From positions 62,001 to 126,000 of the forward strand of contig JAQFVV010000453.1 in NCBI GenBank assembly GCA_028023455.1: a stretch of 64,000 bases of DNA, read 5' to 3'. This DNA comes from Epiperipatus broadwayi (Eukaryota; Onychophora; Udeonychophora; Euonychophora; Peripatidae). This document shows positions 48,511 through 60,401 of this stretch, in pieces (the stretch's first letter is position 1; every line of letters starts with the position of its first letter). Below the pieces are notes generated by a model. It was not told where the DNA came from, made no database searches, and was given only the letters and a program-made list of their open reading frames with translations. The position numbers and the translations under genes were made by a program.

Positions 48511-49730
48511 TACTAATAAAAGTATAAGTGATAGTTGAAGCTATAAGAACAAATAGACATTGGAATACATTATTAATTTAAAAGTGCAAAAAAGATTATA
48601 TTATTATATCAGTTAAAGAAGTGCAAAAAAGTAATGTCTTATAAAATATATAAATACAAATAATAATGAAAAAGGTATACTCAACAGAATCTATCAGGTA
48701 TCATAATCCCAAATGCTAAGGTGCTGAATATTTTTTCTGGAATTCAGATATTTCATATCCATAAGAAAAAAACAGTTTTGAGTATTATATATATATTTAA
48801 TTAATATAAAAATATATACTTTCAATAATAATAATTGAAAGTCAATAATCTACAATTAACTGCATATTAAGTCATAGACATAAACTCCAGTCATTATACA
48901 TAAAATATTTAGTATAATTATTAGTATTTTTAAATACTATGGAAGCTTTATAATTGGAGCTTACTTTTAGCCAAGCTTGTTTACAATTACGAAATTTAAA
49001 TTCAAGATCTGGTTTTTTGAATATAATATAATTTAATTCTTAAATAATGTTATTTTTTTCTGATAATATTCTCAAAAGTAGTTTGTAAACTTGCAACTCT
49101 TATATAACTGCACATTCTTTTTCTAAATACAATATTACTTAAATGTTAATTGAATAAGCAATAACATCTTTAAATAAACTATTCTCTAATGCAATTATGT
49201 CCAACTTGCTGCATAAGAGTCACGTGTAACCTAGAATTGATATAATCATGGCCAATGCAAAATCATAAACTTATTTAAAACATTATGGGTTTTTTTTGTA
49301 ATTACTTGTCCAATATGATGAAAACAAACTTATTGTTGATTGTTATTTTTTTCTGTAATATCATTTCATAGGACATACATTCAAATATATAGTAAATGCA
49401 AACAAATTTAATTTATTATTAAGATAAGCTTTACCTAATAACATGAAGGTTTCCTCATGATGTCTTTAACAAAATATTTAATAAAGAGAACTTAATAAAA
49501 TATACCAGGATTCATGGAAATTTCCACTAGGGATCAATAATATGTAGTAAAATTAAACATCTCTACAATATTTTAAAAATGTGATCACATGTGCGACATC
49601 AGTTACATTTAAATTCAATGTTAGATAAACAAATAATTTTGTTTCATTATTTTATTTTTAATAAAAAAGGTATAAAAAACATCAATGATGTTTTATTATT
49701 TACATTGTAGATTTTCTATATTAAAAATAT
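48511..49730. other. AT-rich DNA, no recognised feature
   Basis: Nothing recognised. Confidence 0.5.
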
Positions 49731-50135
49731 AGGGGATTTGAACTAGACTTTTAAGCACTCTTCAACTATCCACCCTATCTCATACAACTGATACACATGA
49801 CCACACAATGTAGAAAAGATAAATAATCACCAATATATGTATTTCATGCTAAACCAGGACTCATCAGTTGATCCAGATTATCACCCCCCACACACTTATA
49901 TATATATATATATATATATAATCAGTGCTCAGTTTATATTAAGATAGCAAATCTTCATACTTTAATGGACAGGCTTCAATCTACTCCAACATCTAACCCT
50001 TCAGCCATCCATATCACTGAAAATCTGATGATGGTTAGCCCAAATTCCATGCTGATGCCATTATTATTGCCATGCCCATGTTGACCTCTAGTCACTCTGA
50101 CCCTTCATGTATAGGACCTTATTCTATTAAATACA
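49731..50135 (-). mobile_element. Class IV HHR repeat, minus copy with intact ribozyme core
   Basis: Plus-strand blocks are ggatttgaactagactttta, caactgatacacatgaccac, the hammerhead block, a TA tract at about 49896-49921, aatggacaggcttcaatcta and catgttgacctctagtcact. It is a full-length copy of about 400 bases. A second, partial copy follows at 50222, making a broken tandem pair in the same orientation. Confidence 0.8.
49823..49881 (-). ncRNA. Hammerhead ribozyme motif, type I, class IV, core intact
   Basis: The minus strand has CTGATGA, stem II (G-T, T-A, C-C mismatch, C-G, T-A; loop GGTTT), GAAA, stem III AT/AT with loop ACAT, and the cleavage triplet ATA. Stem I is ATCAA/TTGGT with one G-T wobble, a three-base bulge, then ATAATC/GATTAT. 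An NUH triplet is required and AUA satisfies it. Among the class IV copies this is the only one with both core boxes intact. Confidence 0.75.
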
Positions 50136-50221
50136 TAGAAGAGAGATGGGAAGTATACAAGCTTCATGTGTAAATCTTTGAAAACTAGGCACTCTTCACA
50201 AATCTAAAGCTTAATTGTAAG

Positions 50222-50366
50222 TATAGGAGATTTGAACTCAGACTTTCAAGCACTCTTCAACTATCCACATTATCACATACAACTGATACACATGACCACA
50301 CACATGTAGAAAAGATAAATAATCACCAATATATGTATTTTGTGCTAAACCAGCATTCATCATTTT
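50222..50366 (-). mobile_element. Class IV repeat, partial copy in tandem
   Basis: Contains ggagatttgaactcagactt, caactgatacacatgaccac and the 3' half of the hammerhead block, ending at ccagcattcatcattttc. It stops within the ribozyme, as the copy at 40555-40712 does. Confidence 0.7.
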
Positions 50367-50773
50367 CTATATTAGTGAACCCAAACTAAGAATCTTATCA
50401 ACAATTTTGAAAAGACTCTCAGAATGGGATGCTGTATAAATAAGTTTATTATTTAAAAACTTTTTTGCTTATCTCTGATAGAGGATATCAGAAAAACTAT
50501 GCAAATACTCTTTTTTTGCTTATCAGTTTTCAGTAATGTTTGTAAATTTAATATGTGTTCCCTATTATTCTTCTTTTTCCCAATATGGTACAGTGATATC
50601 AAAAGGTTGAATATCTGCTCAAATTTTTATTGCTTGTTGATTAAATTAAAAAGCCTAATACACTATCATCTAAAATTGTTGTTTTATGATGGAGAAAGTC
50701 AGTGGCAGATATGTTTAACATCTTTGTCTAAAATAAATGACTATATTGAATTTATTTGACTTATTTTTCTATA

Positions 50774-50900
50774 TACTACTACTACTACTACTGCTGCTAC
50801 TGCTACTGCTACTGCTACCACTACTGCTGCTGCTGCTGCTACTACTACTACTGCTACTACTACTACTACTTTCTACTACTACTACTACTACTACTACTAC

Positions 50901-50954
<54 letters not shown>

Positions 50955-50988
50955 TAGTACTATTATTACTACTGCTATTGATTATGAT
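50774..50988. repeat. (TAC)/(TGC)n followed by (ATT)n
   Basis: Interrupted trinucleotide tract with CTG/CTA variants, then a pure ATT tract. No LINE boundary was seen at either side. Confidence 0.93.
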
Positions 50989-51293
50989 AATACATCTCAG
51001 ATATTATTTGTACACATGATAGATAAGCTAGAGTAATTGAGATTTAAATATAAAAATATTGCTCTAGCAGATGTAACATGTGATCACTTGAATGCTAGCA
51101 AAATAAAAATCTAAATCTTAGAAAGAACATTAAAAGAAAATCAAAGAAATCAGTGGCTGATTAAAATTTCACAAGTTTTGTATTATTCATGATACAATTC
51201 AACACAATGTGAAGTCATAATTATTTTACTATTAATGTAGTCATGCATGCCCTGAAAATTTCCCAATATTCTTCCATTATTCTACCCAAGATA

Positions 51294-51493
<200 letters not shown>

Positions 51494-51601
51494 TTTGTAA
51501 TGGATTAGGAATAAATTTGAACACTCTTTAGTGGAAATTGACGATTTAAAACTATTAATCAATGTAAAATAAACAGAATAATCTCATGTAAAATAAGCAA
51601 A

Positions 51602-51803
51602 AACAGAGGCAAAACTCTCATACAGTAGAGTCACCCAGTTCAAGCCAGAGTAACCAATAGATGCAAAAAGGTTTGTATATAAAATGCCTATCTAGTGCCT
51701 ACTCATCTAATATCCCTAGACTACTATTACTGTATAGACAATTTTGCCTCTATTTTAATAGCTTTTGTAAGCATAGAAAATAGTAAACATGTGATGTTTA
51801 GTG
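51602..51803 (-). mobile_element. Class I retroelement, copy D, ribozyme lost
   Basis: 202 bases with a 14-base TSD containing one mismatch (gtaaaataaRcaaa at 51588-51601 and 51804-51817). The ends match copies A-C (ggcaaaactct; catgtgatgttt), but a deletion of about 100 bases removes the hammerhead core after ccctagacta. Confidence 0.8.
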
Positions 51804-51887
51804 GTAAAATAAACAAACTAATCTTTAATGCTACAAATACTTTGTCTATAACAGTTTAATTGGATATGCTCAAAATGTGAATACCTA

Positions 51888-51978
51888 TCAGTTATATCAA
51901 AATAGTATTCAAAACTTTTTACATAAGTTATATCAGTTATGTCAAAATAGTATTCAAAACTTTTTACATAAGTTATAT
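51888..51978. repeat. 45-base tandem duplication
   Basis: Two adjacent copies of a unit containing caaaatagtattcaaaactt and ttttacataagttat, differing at one base or so. It lies just upstream of the LINE-D insertion. Confidence 0.88.
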
Positions 51979-52034
51979 TTAAATAATAAGTTGAATACCA
52001 TGATATTTAGATAAGGTCAACTAAACACAAAATA

Positions 52035-53411
52035 TAAAAAAAGTAGTCACAATTATTGTTAGTTAAAGTAAATTTATTGAAATTCAAAACGCATTTTTTT
52101 CTAAAGAAATCAATTTCTATGAAACTGATATCTATTTTTTGTGCAACGTAAATTGATGGCATTGTTATAAAAATAATGGCTTCAAATTATTTAAAGCCCT
52201 TTCTCTCTTTAAGAAACTGTAAGTAATAATTATTTTATTTGTTGAGCAACAGTTCCGTAACATTAAAGGTTTTCAAGTTCAAGAGTCAATTTATTTACTA
52301 CAACTTTGTTCTATAGTTTATTGTTTTCATCATAAGTGAATTAAAGTTTTCAAAAAGGGAATTTGTTTTTTTTTTTAATTGTAATTGATACAGCAACACT
52401 ATTGTTTCAAAAATATATTTATTAATTACTTTGTGTACAAATTAGAAAGGATATATACAAGGTTAAATGAGGTTATGCTAAGTTCTGAAAGTTCTTATGA
52501 GTGATTTAGTAGGCCAGCATGTTTGTTGTTCTGTTATTAGTAGAGAGGGTGAATAGGTTCCAGGTGTACTCAAAGGATTTTTTGGGAGAGATGAGCTCAT
52601 CTCTTTTCCTGATTTTCTTTATTGTTTCACAGAACAACAGATCTGGGTCCAGGTGGGGTAGTTCCATTATCTACTTGCAACATACTACCCAGATTGCATA
52701 GATAATTAAAATGGATAGTCTAATGATAGCAAATGTTCCAGTGTGGATCGCTTTTATGGGCAAGATAATTAAGTCCGGTCTGATATTGGAGTTGGTGAAG
52801 ACTATATCTCTGACTGTTTTAAGGTTTGGACAGCGATATAAGAAGTGTTCAATGGTTTCCTCTTCATGAGAACATAAACTGCAGGTTGGATCAATGTTGG
52901 AGTTACCTCTTTGGTAAAATAGGAACCAATTTGTGGGAAGTGGTTAATTTTGATGATGAAGTCCAGATACTTGGGCCAGACACCATCTTTTAAAGTGGGT
53001 AATTAATTTTTGGTTTGTGAGGTTGAGGCTACTTTTGGGAGATGAGGATGTGGGTTGATTAGGTGGTACGCATCCCACAAGGTGATTTTAACGTCGAAAT
53101 TGGTGTCCATGATTGGTTTGTATTGACTTAGAAGATTGATAAGGGATGATATCCATAGCATTTTCTCTGGTGGGGGTCGATCTGTTGGGGAAATCTTTTC
53201 GGTGATGTTGTTATAGCCAAAGGAATGTATCAGATTATGTAGCATATTGTGTGTTTTTGGAGGATGGCTGCTTGAATAGAGTGGTAAGACAATCCATTGA
53301 ATCTCCGAGGCAGCTGGATTTGTCAGAGGCTGATGGCCACAGTCTTCCCTCTCCAGAAGAGTTTGGTGCATAGGCGATTAATTTTGTTCTGAAACTGTTT
53401 GGTTAGTTTGA
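52035..53411 (-). mobile_element. LINE-D: 5' truncated relative of LINE-C with 43-base flanking repeat
   Basis: Contains the end of ORF2 and about 600 bases of 3' sequence. An exact 43-base direct repeat flanks it (51992-52034 and 53412-53454, beginning tgaataccatgatatttag). It has the right position to be a target-site duplication, though unusually long. GC content is higher than the surroundings, consistent with a younger insertion. Confidence 0.85.
52690..53405 (-). pseudogene. LINE-D ORF2 C-terminus (RT thumb and zf-RVT)
   Basis: It starts in the QNKINRLCTKLFWRGK block that corresponds to KKKIKSFCTKLIWNKK of LINE-C. It continues through an open frame at 53003-53371 (DAYHLINP, SSLINLLSQYKPIM). 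After a shift it has the zinc finger CSLCSHEEETIEHFLYRC near 52850. The upstream RT and APE domains are absent. Confidence 0.85.
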
Positions 53412-53454
53412 TGAATACCATGATATTTAGATAAGGTCAACTAAACACAAAATA

Positions 53455-53979
53455 GAAATCATTCTTTCTAATTTATTTTTATAATTAAATATTCTGAAAT
53501 GCAAGTAATAAACCTTTAGGTAATATTGTGATCCCGCAAACACATACATACGTATACGAATATTGCATGGAAGTAGTGAAAAATTCTAAGTAGTTTACTT
53601 TTTTTTTGATCTAATATTATAACTATGTCCTTCAAAATAATGCTATGCTTGGTATTTTACATCATTTTTTTAAACCTACATTTAAAGCATATTTTTTTAT
53701 ATCTTGACTTACATTTTTAAAGATTACTATAAATAATTAATTTTAGACGATATTTGACTCATTATAAACATCATTTGGAAGATTTGTTTGTTTGTTTTTT
53801 TAATAAAAAAATTAGGTTCAAGCAATATTTTTTATTTTTGATTTTATAATTTTTAATTTAATTGATAATTTACTAGATATATGTATAATTAAAAAAAAAG
53901 ATTTGCATAACATTTTTTAAAGTTAAATGTATGTATTCAATTCAATATCTACCATAATATATAAATATCAACGTACCTC
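53455..53979. other. No recognised feature
   Basis: AT-rich. Nothing recognised. Confidence 0.5.
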
Positions 53980-55450
53980 CATGTGATATGTTGTGATGTA
54001 ATATGGCTACTGCTTTATCAAAGTCATAAATCTCTCAGCCACTATGCCCAGAGAAATCTGTTAACTATCTTACTTTTCCTTTTCACTCCATATCCTAAGT
54101 TTTTCTCATATTCTTCTTTATTATGCTCCATCCCATTTCCATAACATCATCTTTGTCATCTCTATGGCCTTTATATCTAGACCCCCTTTATATTTTCTCA
54201 AATCCTATATAAAAATCAAGAACCCACTTTCTGTATAATCACTTTAATTATATTATTTTTCTACAACTTCATTATTTGTACCCTTTCTGCTTGTACAATC
54301 TACATTCAATTAGCAGATGCCTATTTTTTCCATGCCTTCCTTACATAACTTGCAGACCATATCAACTACATTTTTCATTTATGTGTATATTCCCTTGTTG
54401 CTAACAATTCTGTTCAAGCCTTAAACAGTAAACTACTTTTCTTGCTATTATTGTAAATTAACTCACACCCAATATTCTGTTTACTTCTATATATATTTAA
54501 ACTCTTTTTACTCTCCATACTAGTTCTCCATCTCTCCAGCTCTCTATTTTTTATTAATGTATCTATTCTTCTATCCCATTATTTCTCCATAACACTCAAC
54601 AATCCTCCTAATACAATCATATCACCTTTTGTACAAGTATACTAACATAAAGTCTTTATCTAAATATTTTTCACCGATTTTGTTATCTGTCTTTTACTAC
54701 CCAAGTAAATACTATTTTGGCTATTCTCTTACTATCTGTAAAACTGCAATTGACAGAACATTTTTATTTTGCTTTTTGCATCTATTATAAAAAATGTGAC
54801 TATTCCCTTTCTTCTTGAATTGCCTCCTTTGCCACCCTCAGATCTGCGACTAATGCTTGTCTTCATATTTCTCTTTGTATTTTTTCTAAATAATCTATCA
54901 CCACTTTACTAACACATTGCTTTGTTACCCTAAGTTAACTCTGCTACTGTTGCTTTCTTCCATACAATTATTGCTATACCATATTTATTATATAAAAAAA
55001 CACTGTTAATCTCTTTATCAGTCTCTCTCATTTCTTTGCTTCACTTATCAATTTTTTCTCCTATTCATCCAAGTAATTCCTCTGATTACTTAAGATGATT
55101 CCATAATAGTTACACATAATCACCACATTTAACTTTATATTTTCCAATAAAAAATCTTGGCTTTTTTTCTTTCTCCAGCATTTATCATCATTACTTTTGA
55201 TTTTTCTTCACTAAATTTAATCCCCATTTCTTTACTCAGCCTTACACAAGTATTCAGCATAACTTTTATATCTTCCCTACTTTTTGTGCACTAGAAAGAT
55301 ATTATCAGCTAATAACAGACGTGATAATGTATACACTCTCTTACCATCTATTAATGGTACCTCTATGCAATGCAATGTGATACACTATGGCTTCCTTTTT
55401 TATCTAAGTCACTAACATTAAGATATTTAGCTATGCCCTCTATGAATAAA
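53980..55450 (-). pseudogene. Decayed LINE reverse transcriptase (non zf-RVT type)
   Basis: Across frames, the minus strand near 55180-55370 reads GKRVYTLSRLLLADNIFLVH, then MLNTCVRLSKEMGIKFSEEK and SKVMMINAGE. This is the (F/L)ADD motif C region followed by the KxxFSxxKSKVM block of LINE RTs. Downstream parts to 53980 are pyrimidine-rich on the plus strand and have no clear domain. Confidence 0.65.
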
Positions 55451-55564
55451 TATATGAATTTGTATTTCAAATAGTCAGTCCAAAATAGTACATTATTAGA
55501 TGTTAAATATTGAAACACAACTAATTTAAATAAAGAACTTGAAATTTTTGATGAGCATATATAT

Positions 55565-55835
55565 ATATGAAATAGAAGCTGGTATTAAACAAGGATGTAT
55601 GCTAATTATGTTTCCAATTTTTCTAGCAGTAATTGTTGAAATTATTAAATGCAGGTTAAATCAGGAATCAGAATAACAATACAGATTTATTGATAGAATT
55701 TTTTAATTTAAGGTAGATTAAAACAGAACCAAGAATTTAATATTTTTAGTATTAGCTTTAAAGTAAGTTGGTGATTATGCTATTATTGCCTATTGAGAAA
55801 TGATTTAAAAGTGTTCTTAAGATTTTGAATGCAAG
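55565..55835 (+). pseudogene. LINE RT fragment on the plus strand
   Basis: Reads FEIEAGIKQGCMLIMF followed by an I/V-rich helix (motif B, normally GxxQGCxLSPxLF). Near 55765 it reads VGDYAIIAY, a decayed motif C. It is oriented opposite to 53980-55450 and points away from it. Confidence 0.62.
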
Positions 55836-55865
55836 TCAGCATGAAATATGCATCTTGGGGATCAG

Positions 55866-56345
55866 CCATATTTTCACATGTCTTTGATCATATGTTTACT
55901 TCCTTCTACAAGATGTTAAAAGCAGGTAGAAATCATTCCTATCTTGCATGAGAGTTAAGTAGTAAAAATTATACTACAGAAGGATTACTCATTAATAAAT
56001 AATCTCTGGTCTAATAAATGACTAATAAACATTATTAATATACTTCCATTAAATGGTTTAGGTGAAAGTCATGAGGGCAGCACAGTTTGACATTTAGCAA
56101 TTAAACTGTACTAATTTGCTATCTAAATATGCCGGACAAGGATAAAGACAAATATAAGAGATTGGGAATCTATAAATCTTTTCATATGTCTTTGGATATT
56201 TATGATTACTTCCCTCTACAAGGTGTTAAAAGTGGATCCCTACTTTTGTGAGAGTGGTGTCATAAAAATTACACTAAAAGAAATATTATTGATTATTGTT
56301 TAATCTCTGCTCTAATAAATGATTAATGAAAGTTATTAATATAAA
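55866..56345. repeat. Pair of diverged direct repeats, about 180 bases each
   Basis: Positions 55866-56045 and 56178-56345 share tttcacatgtctttg/tttcatatgtctttg, ttacttccytctacaag, gtgttaaaagYgg, aaaattayactaMaraa and ctctgRtctaataaatga. Spacing is about 310 bases. Function unknown. They follow the RT fragment and could be its 3' untranslated end duplicated. Confidence 0.65.
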
Positions 56346-56703
56346 GACTTTTTAATGAGATTTATTAGTTGACATAACCAAAAAAAATCCATTGATGGTC
56401 ACATGATTGTTGTTGAGATATACATAGTAGATAGAAAAAGAAAACTATAATATTACACATATGAAATTAAATGAAACATATAATTGTCTTCTATGACAAA
56501 AAAGATTCATCTTTCTAGCTGTCAAAAGCCAGAACCAAGTTCAGCAACATTATGTGAGGGGTTATAGAGATCAGATAAGTTCATCAGTGTGTGACAGGTG
56601 GCATTAACATTTGGTTTCTCCTCTTAATGAGGAACAGGGATTTTTTCATGAAGTGCACTGGATTACAGGGTGATGAATCCAGGACCAGGTGACATCTAGG
56701 AAG

Positions 56704-57377
56704 TCAAATAGAATGATTTAGGAAGATGGCTCTCCTGATGTCTGGGAATCTACGACTGGCCATATTAAAAAGCTGGGACCAGTTAAGCTTAAAAGTCTTT
56801 AATAAATTTAGTCTCACATCATTTAATTCTTTAAACTCATTCAAAATATGAGGCAGGGTCTCCAGGTCCCACTTACAGATGGAGCATGTAGGCTGTAGGC
56901 TCAATTTTACAAAACCCTCTCCTAGATGTCAAAAAGTCATTGATTGGCAAAGAGTTCAGGTTTGTTTTTAATATGAAGTCAATGAATTTGGATACAAGAT
57001 ACCATCTTTTTAATTTTGGTATTAGTTTTTTATTAGACAGACCAAGAATACTAGGGTGAGCAAGTCAAATGAGGATTCATTAATTTAAATACCGCCCAAT
57101 ATATAAGTTTCTTATCAAAATTATGGGAGGCTATATTGATATATTAGGCAGAAAGGTTAAATAATTTCTTTAACCATGATTTGCAATGATATGAGCATGT
57201 TTGTCCATAGGAGCAATCTTTTCTATTGGGACAAGACCCGATAACTTGGATTTTAAAAATATGGACGATGTTGAAGATTCTTTTGAACATTTGTGTTACT
57301 ATAGCATGCAAGCCCAAACCATTGAGTGCTTTGTGATTTTGCATCTTTTGCATGTTAATAGCAACCACTTTTTTCAT
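56704..57377 (-). pseudogene. LINE-E ORF2 C-terminus (thumb and zf-RVT)
   Basis: The frame 57144-57377 has KKVVAINMQKMQNHKALNGL, matching KKAVVISIKSLQKHSRQNGL of LINE-C. The frame 56704-56904 has PTCSICKWDLETLPHIL, a zinc-finger region with CX2C and a later His; the last Cys is lost. Confidence 0.75.
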
Positions 57378-57433
57378 CTGGAGCAGGCTGATGCATAAAG
57401 TATTAATTTGTGAAATGAACTTTTCTGAAGGAT

Positions 57434-57919
57434 TTAAGATATGGAGGTAATAGTATATGCATGAAAAAATGAGGGAGTTAAGAGCATTACCTTGTCACAA
57501 ATAGATAGGTATGCCCTTTTTAATGCATCAATATTTTTCTTGGAGGTGAGAAGAAGGTCATCTTGCAATGATTTCTGCATCACATTGGGGGAGAGGTAGA
57601 GAGAAGACCCATCCACTTCAAAAAAGAAGGAAATGTCCTCAGCGGTTATGTTTTTGCAGAGGTCTATGTTGAATGTGGCTGTATTCAACAGCCCATGAGA
57701 ACCCACATCTTTTTCATACCGATATTTAAATTCAGAGATCTTTCCATTGTTGTATAACAGGGATTGCAGGTTTTCAGCTCCAAACCCTGGAAAACAGTTT
57801 CCTAATGGTATCTTTAGATGACTTCTTAATATCTTGATCAATTTGGCAAAGACAAATGTCACCAATCCTTCTATAATTGTTTTAGAAAATAGTTTTAGAT
57901 ACAATGGAGGAAAATTCAA
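57434..57919 (-). pseudogene. ORF1-ORF2 fusion frame in LINE-E
   Basis: 161 residues, open. Residues about 45-115 (GAENLQSLLYNNGKISEFKY, TATFNIDLCKNITAEDISFF) match the ORF1 region of LINE-C with ADDLQDLLKNVGTVANFKY and TVHFTMSLKKNMQPTDIPTL. From about residue 115 (KSLQDDLLLTSKKNIDALKRAYLSI) it matches the RT connection of ORF2 (SAIEKVTTSLSKAYLSLHSK). The two parts are joined in frame at about 57580, just before the knuckle would start. Confidence 0.8.
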
Positions 57920-59137
57920 AGATCAAGTAGCATTTATTCACATGGTGGTAAACCCTGGTCATAAGCTTCCAATGGTCATTAAGTTTTAAGGTGTTATAAA
58001 GAAATCAATCTGAAATTTCATGGATTTAGTATCATTGTGGGTCACTGATATGTTTCATGTGATTGGGTTCTGTAAATTTTTTAAAAGATTTGAGGAGAAG
58101 TTGAGGGACTGATTGATTGACTTATCATTAATTTTTCTATACTAATTCCATGAAAGTATGTTGTCCACAGGACATTTATTAATACTAAAAGAGTCTGGAA
58201 TCCTATCATTGAGAATGATCTCATCTGTTTGATCATCTGAATCATATATTTCTTCATATAAGGTTGAAGAGTAGATTACAGGAGTCCTGTAAACAGGTAA
58301 ATTTGACTCTATACTGGCTTTGACTTTTTGTGCCTAAGATACTTTGGATTGAAGTATATTTGATGCAGCTGATTTTTGATAGGAAATATTATCATCAAGT
58401 TTGTCCAGTTGACTATTAATCACAGGAAAATTCTGCCTCAAATTAGTTTTCCATTTAGTCAGGATATTCTGCTTTGAAGAAAACTCATCTCATCATTTAA
58501 TTTGGATCTTGCATAGAAGTCATGTACCACTCCATCCCCTCTATCTTTAGTATGGTTATTTCAAACCATCTGGGTATTAAAGAAGTCCCTGTCATCTGCT
58601 TTTTAAGGTCTGTTTTTTAAATCTTGGAAGTTATAGGAATCTCTATTTAGATTAGCAACAAATGTTTTTGATTTTTCATTTGTTTTTGAAATATTGGAAT
58701 CACTGATCAGAGGGAGAATGCAGCGTTAATTTTTTGAACAACTATATTAAAGTCTTTTTGGAAAACTATTGCTGAGTTATCAATATTTTTATTGAATTGT
58801 TTTAAAGAATTTTCTTTGGTAAATCATCAGCACAGTCTGTCTGGATGTCTGAAGCAAGCAAAATAGAGTCCCAACGTTCACTGTTATTATAGACAGGAAA
58901 ATCTGTTGATCTATTATAGTGATTATCCAATGAGTTTACATCTATAGGTGAATTAGCTCTGTTTTCTATGAATTTTTGCTTCCAGAGGTTGTGGTCAACT
59001 TTGTCAGTATTGTATATTGATTCATTAAATTTTCCAACTAAGAGATCATTGCCACCATCAATAATTTTCTCAATTATAATCACAATTACCAATTAACTCA
59101 TTGGTTCCAATGTTAGTATGGTCAAAATCGAGCTGAT

Positions 59138-59600
59138 TTTTAGCATCTGCTAAATTCACTACAGGGCCTGAGGCAACAGTAGAAATGTTATTGTGAGAAA
59201 TTTGCTACGTTAGAAATGGAGAACTTATCAAACTATCTGTTTTGGGAGATGAATTAAAAGAGTTATCATCTGACTTTAACTTTAGAACGTTCAAGATTGC
59301 TATTACCAGAATTATTATTAATTGCTTTCATTTTTTTAGGCTTAATTACAGAGTTTTTTGATAACTTAAATGTTGCAACCTCTGCTAAGTTCACTGTAGG
59401 TCCTGGGGCAACAGTAGAAACGTTATGAGAATCTGCTATATTAGAAATGGAGATCTTATCAAAACAGTCTGTTTTTGGAGAAGAATTAAAAGAGTTGGTA
59501 GTGTTCAGAAACACTATTTCCAGAATTATTATTAATTGCTTTCATTATTTTAGGTTTAACTATTGAGTTCCTTGACAAATAGGGTTTTTCTACTTTAGAA
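59138..59600. repeat. Tandem duplication of about 240 bases in LINE-E ORF1
   Basis: Two units at about 59140-59375 and 59378-59600 share ctgctaaRttcactRYagg, gcaacagtagaaaYgttat, ttagaaatggagaYcttatc and ccagaattattattaattgc. They encode duplicated Ser/Asn-rich ORF1 sequence (NLAEVATFKLS repeated in degraded form). Confidence 0.8.
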
Positions 59601-59700
59601 ACAATATCATTAACCATTGTCATATTTGATACTGTACATTCTTTTAAAACTTTAGAATATTTTGAGGAAAAGCTAACTTTTTCCCCATTTCAACAAAGAC

Positions 59701-60266
59701 CAATATATTTAAGTCTTACCTTCAGTATTTAACCCTTCTTCACTTTTTCCTTACAACTATATAAAAGTCCAACTTTAACACAGCTCTTATTATTTTATTG
59801 ATGCTAGCTTAGGTGACACTTCAATATGAAGACTTTGTTTTAATAATAAATAATCAAAAAATATTCATATTCTTTATCAGTCAGCATAAGGAAAAAAGAC
59901 TTCAACTTTTATCTTGATTAATTAAATGTTGAGTTAGAGTAAATATTTCAATGTGCAGCTGCAGTTTTTAACAAGTTAAAAGGTTGAATATTTTAGTACA
60001 GAAAAATAATTATTGCACCTGAATTAGCTGTATGTGCTGTTATTCAATATAATTTATTGTTTGAAAGTGAGATTTGTATTCTCTATTAATCTTAACAGCA
60101 TCATAAAAGTATCATTTAAAGATGTTCTAATTTTTAAAAAAAAATGTAATTATAAGATCAGTCAATATGTTCACCAAAATACTAGATGTGATACTATACA
60201 GTTCACTGTTTTAAAATTATGTTTTCATTAAATTGGATGTTTGAAAAGAATAAACAATACGAACTT
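59701..60266. other. No recognised feature
   Basis: AT-rich. May include the 5' flank of LINE-E. Confidence 0.5.
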
Positions 60267-60387
60267 GTCTTGCATTGGTGGTTGAGAGGTCAGTGCGACT
60301 GCCTTGCTTTTGCAGGCAGTTGCCCAGGTTGCGGGTTCACGTCTTGGCCGATGCTATGACACTTTAAAATTTAAACAAAAAAAAAAC
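60267..60387 (+). mobile_element. tRNA-derived SINE, copy 3
   Basis: TSD of 14 bases with one mismatch (aacaatacRaactt at 60253-60266 and 60388-60401). Internal boxes tggttgagagg and gggttcacgtcttggcc. The anticodon loop has a few inserted bases (ccttgcttttgcaggcag). The body ends gccgatgctatgacacttta, then an A-rich tail. It is the same family as 42785-42898 and 46543-46640. Confidence 0.87.
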
Positions 60388-60401
60388 AACAATACAAACT
60401 T

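Larger units (their letters stand above)
56600..59700 (-). mobile_element. LINE-E: internally deleted relative of LINE-C
   Basis: On the minus strand ORF1-like sequence runs from about 59700 to 57600 and then passes directly into the RT thumb and zf-RVT end of ORF2 (57580-56704). The knuckle region, the APE domain and most of the RT are missing. It forms a distinct subfamily from LINE-C. No TSD was seen. Confidence 0.8.
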
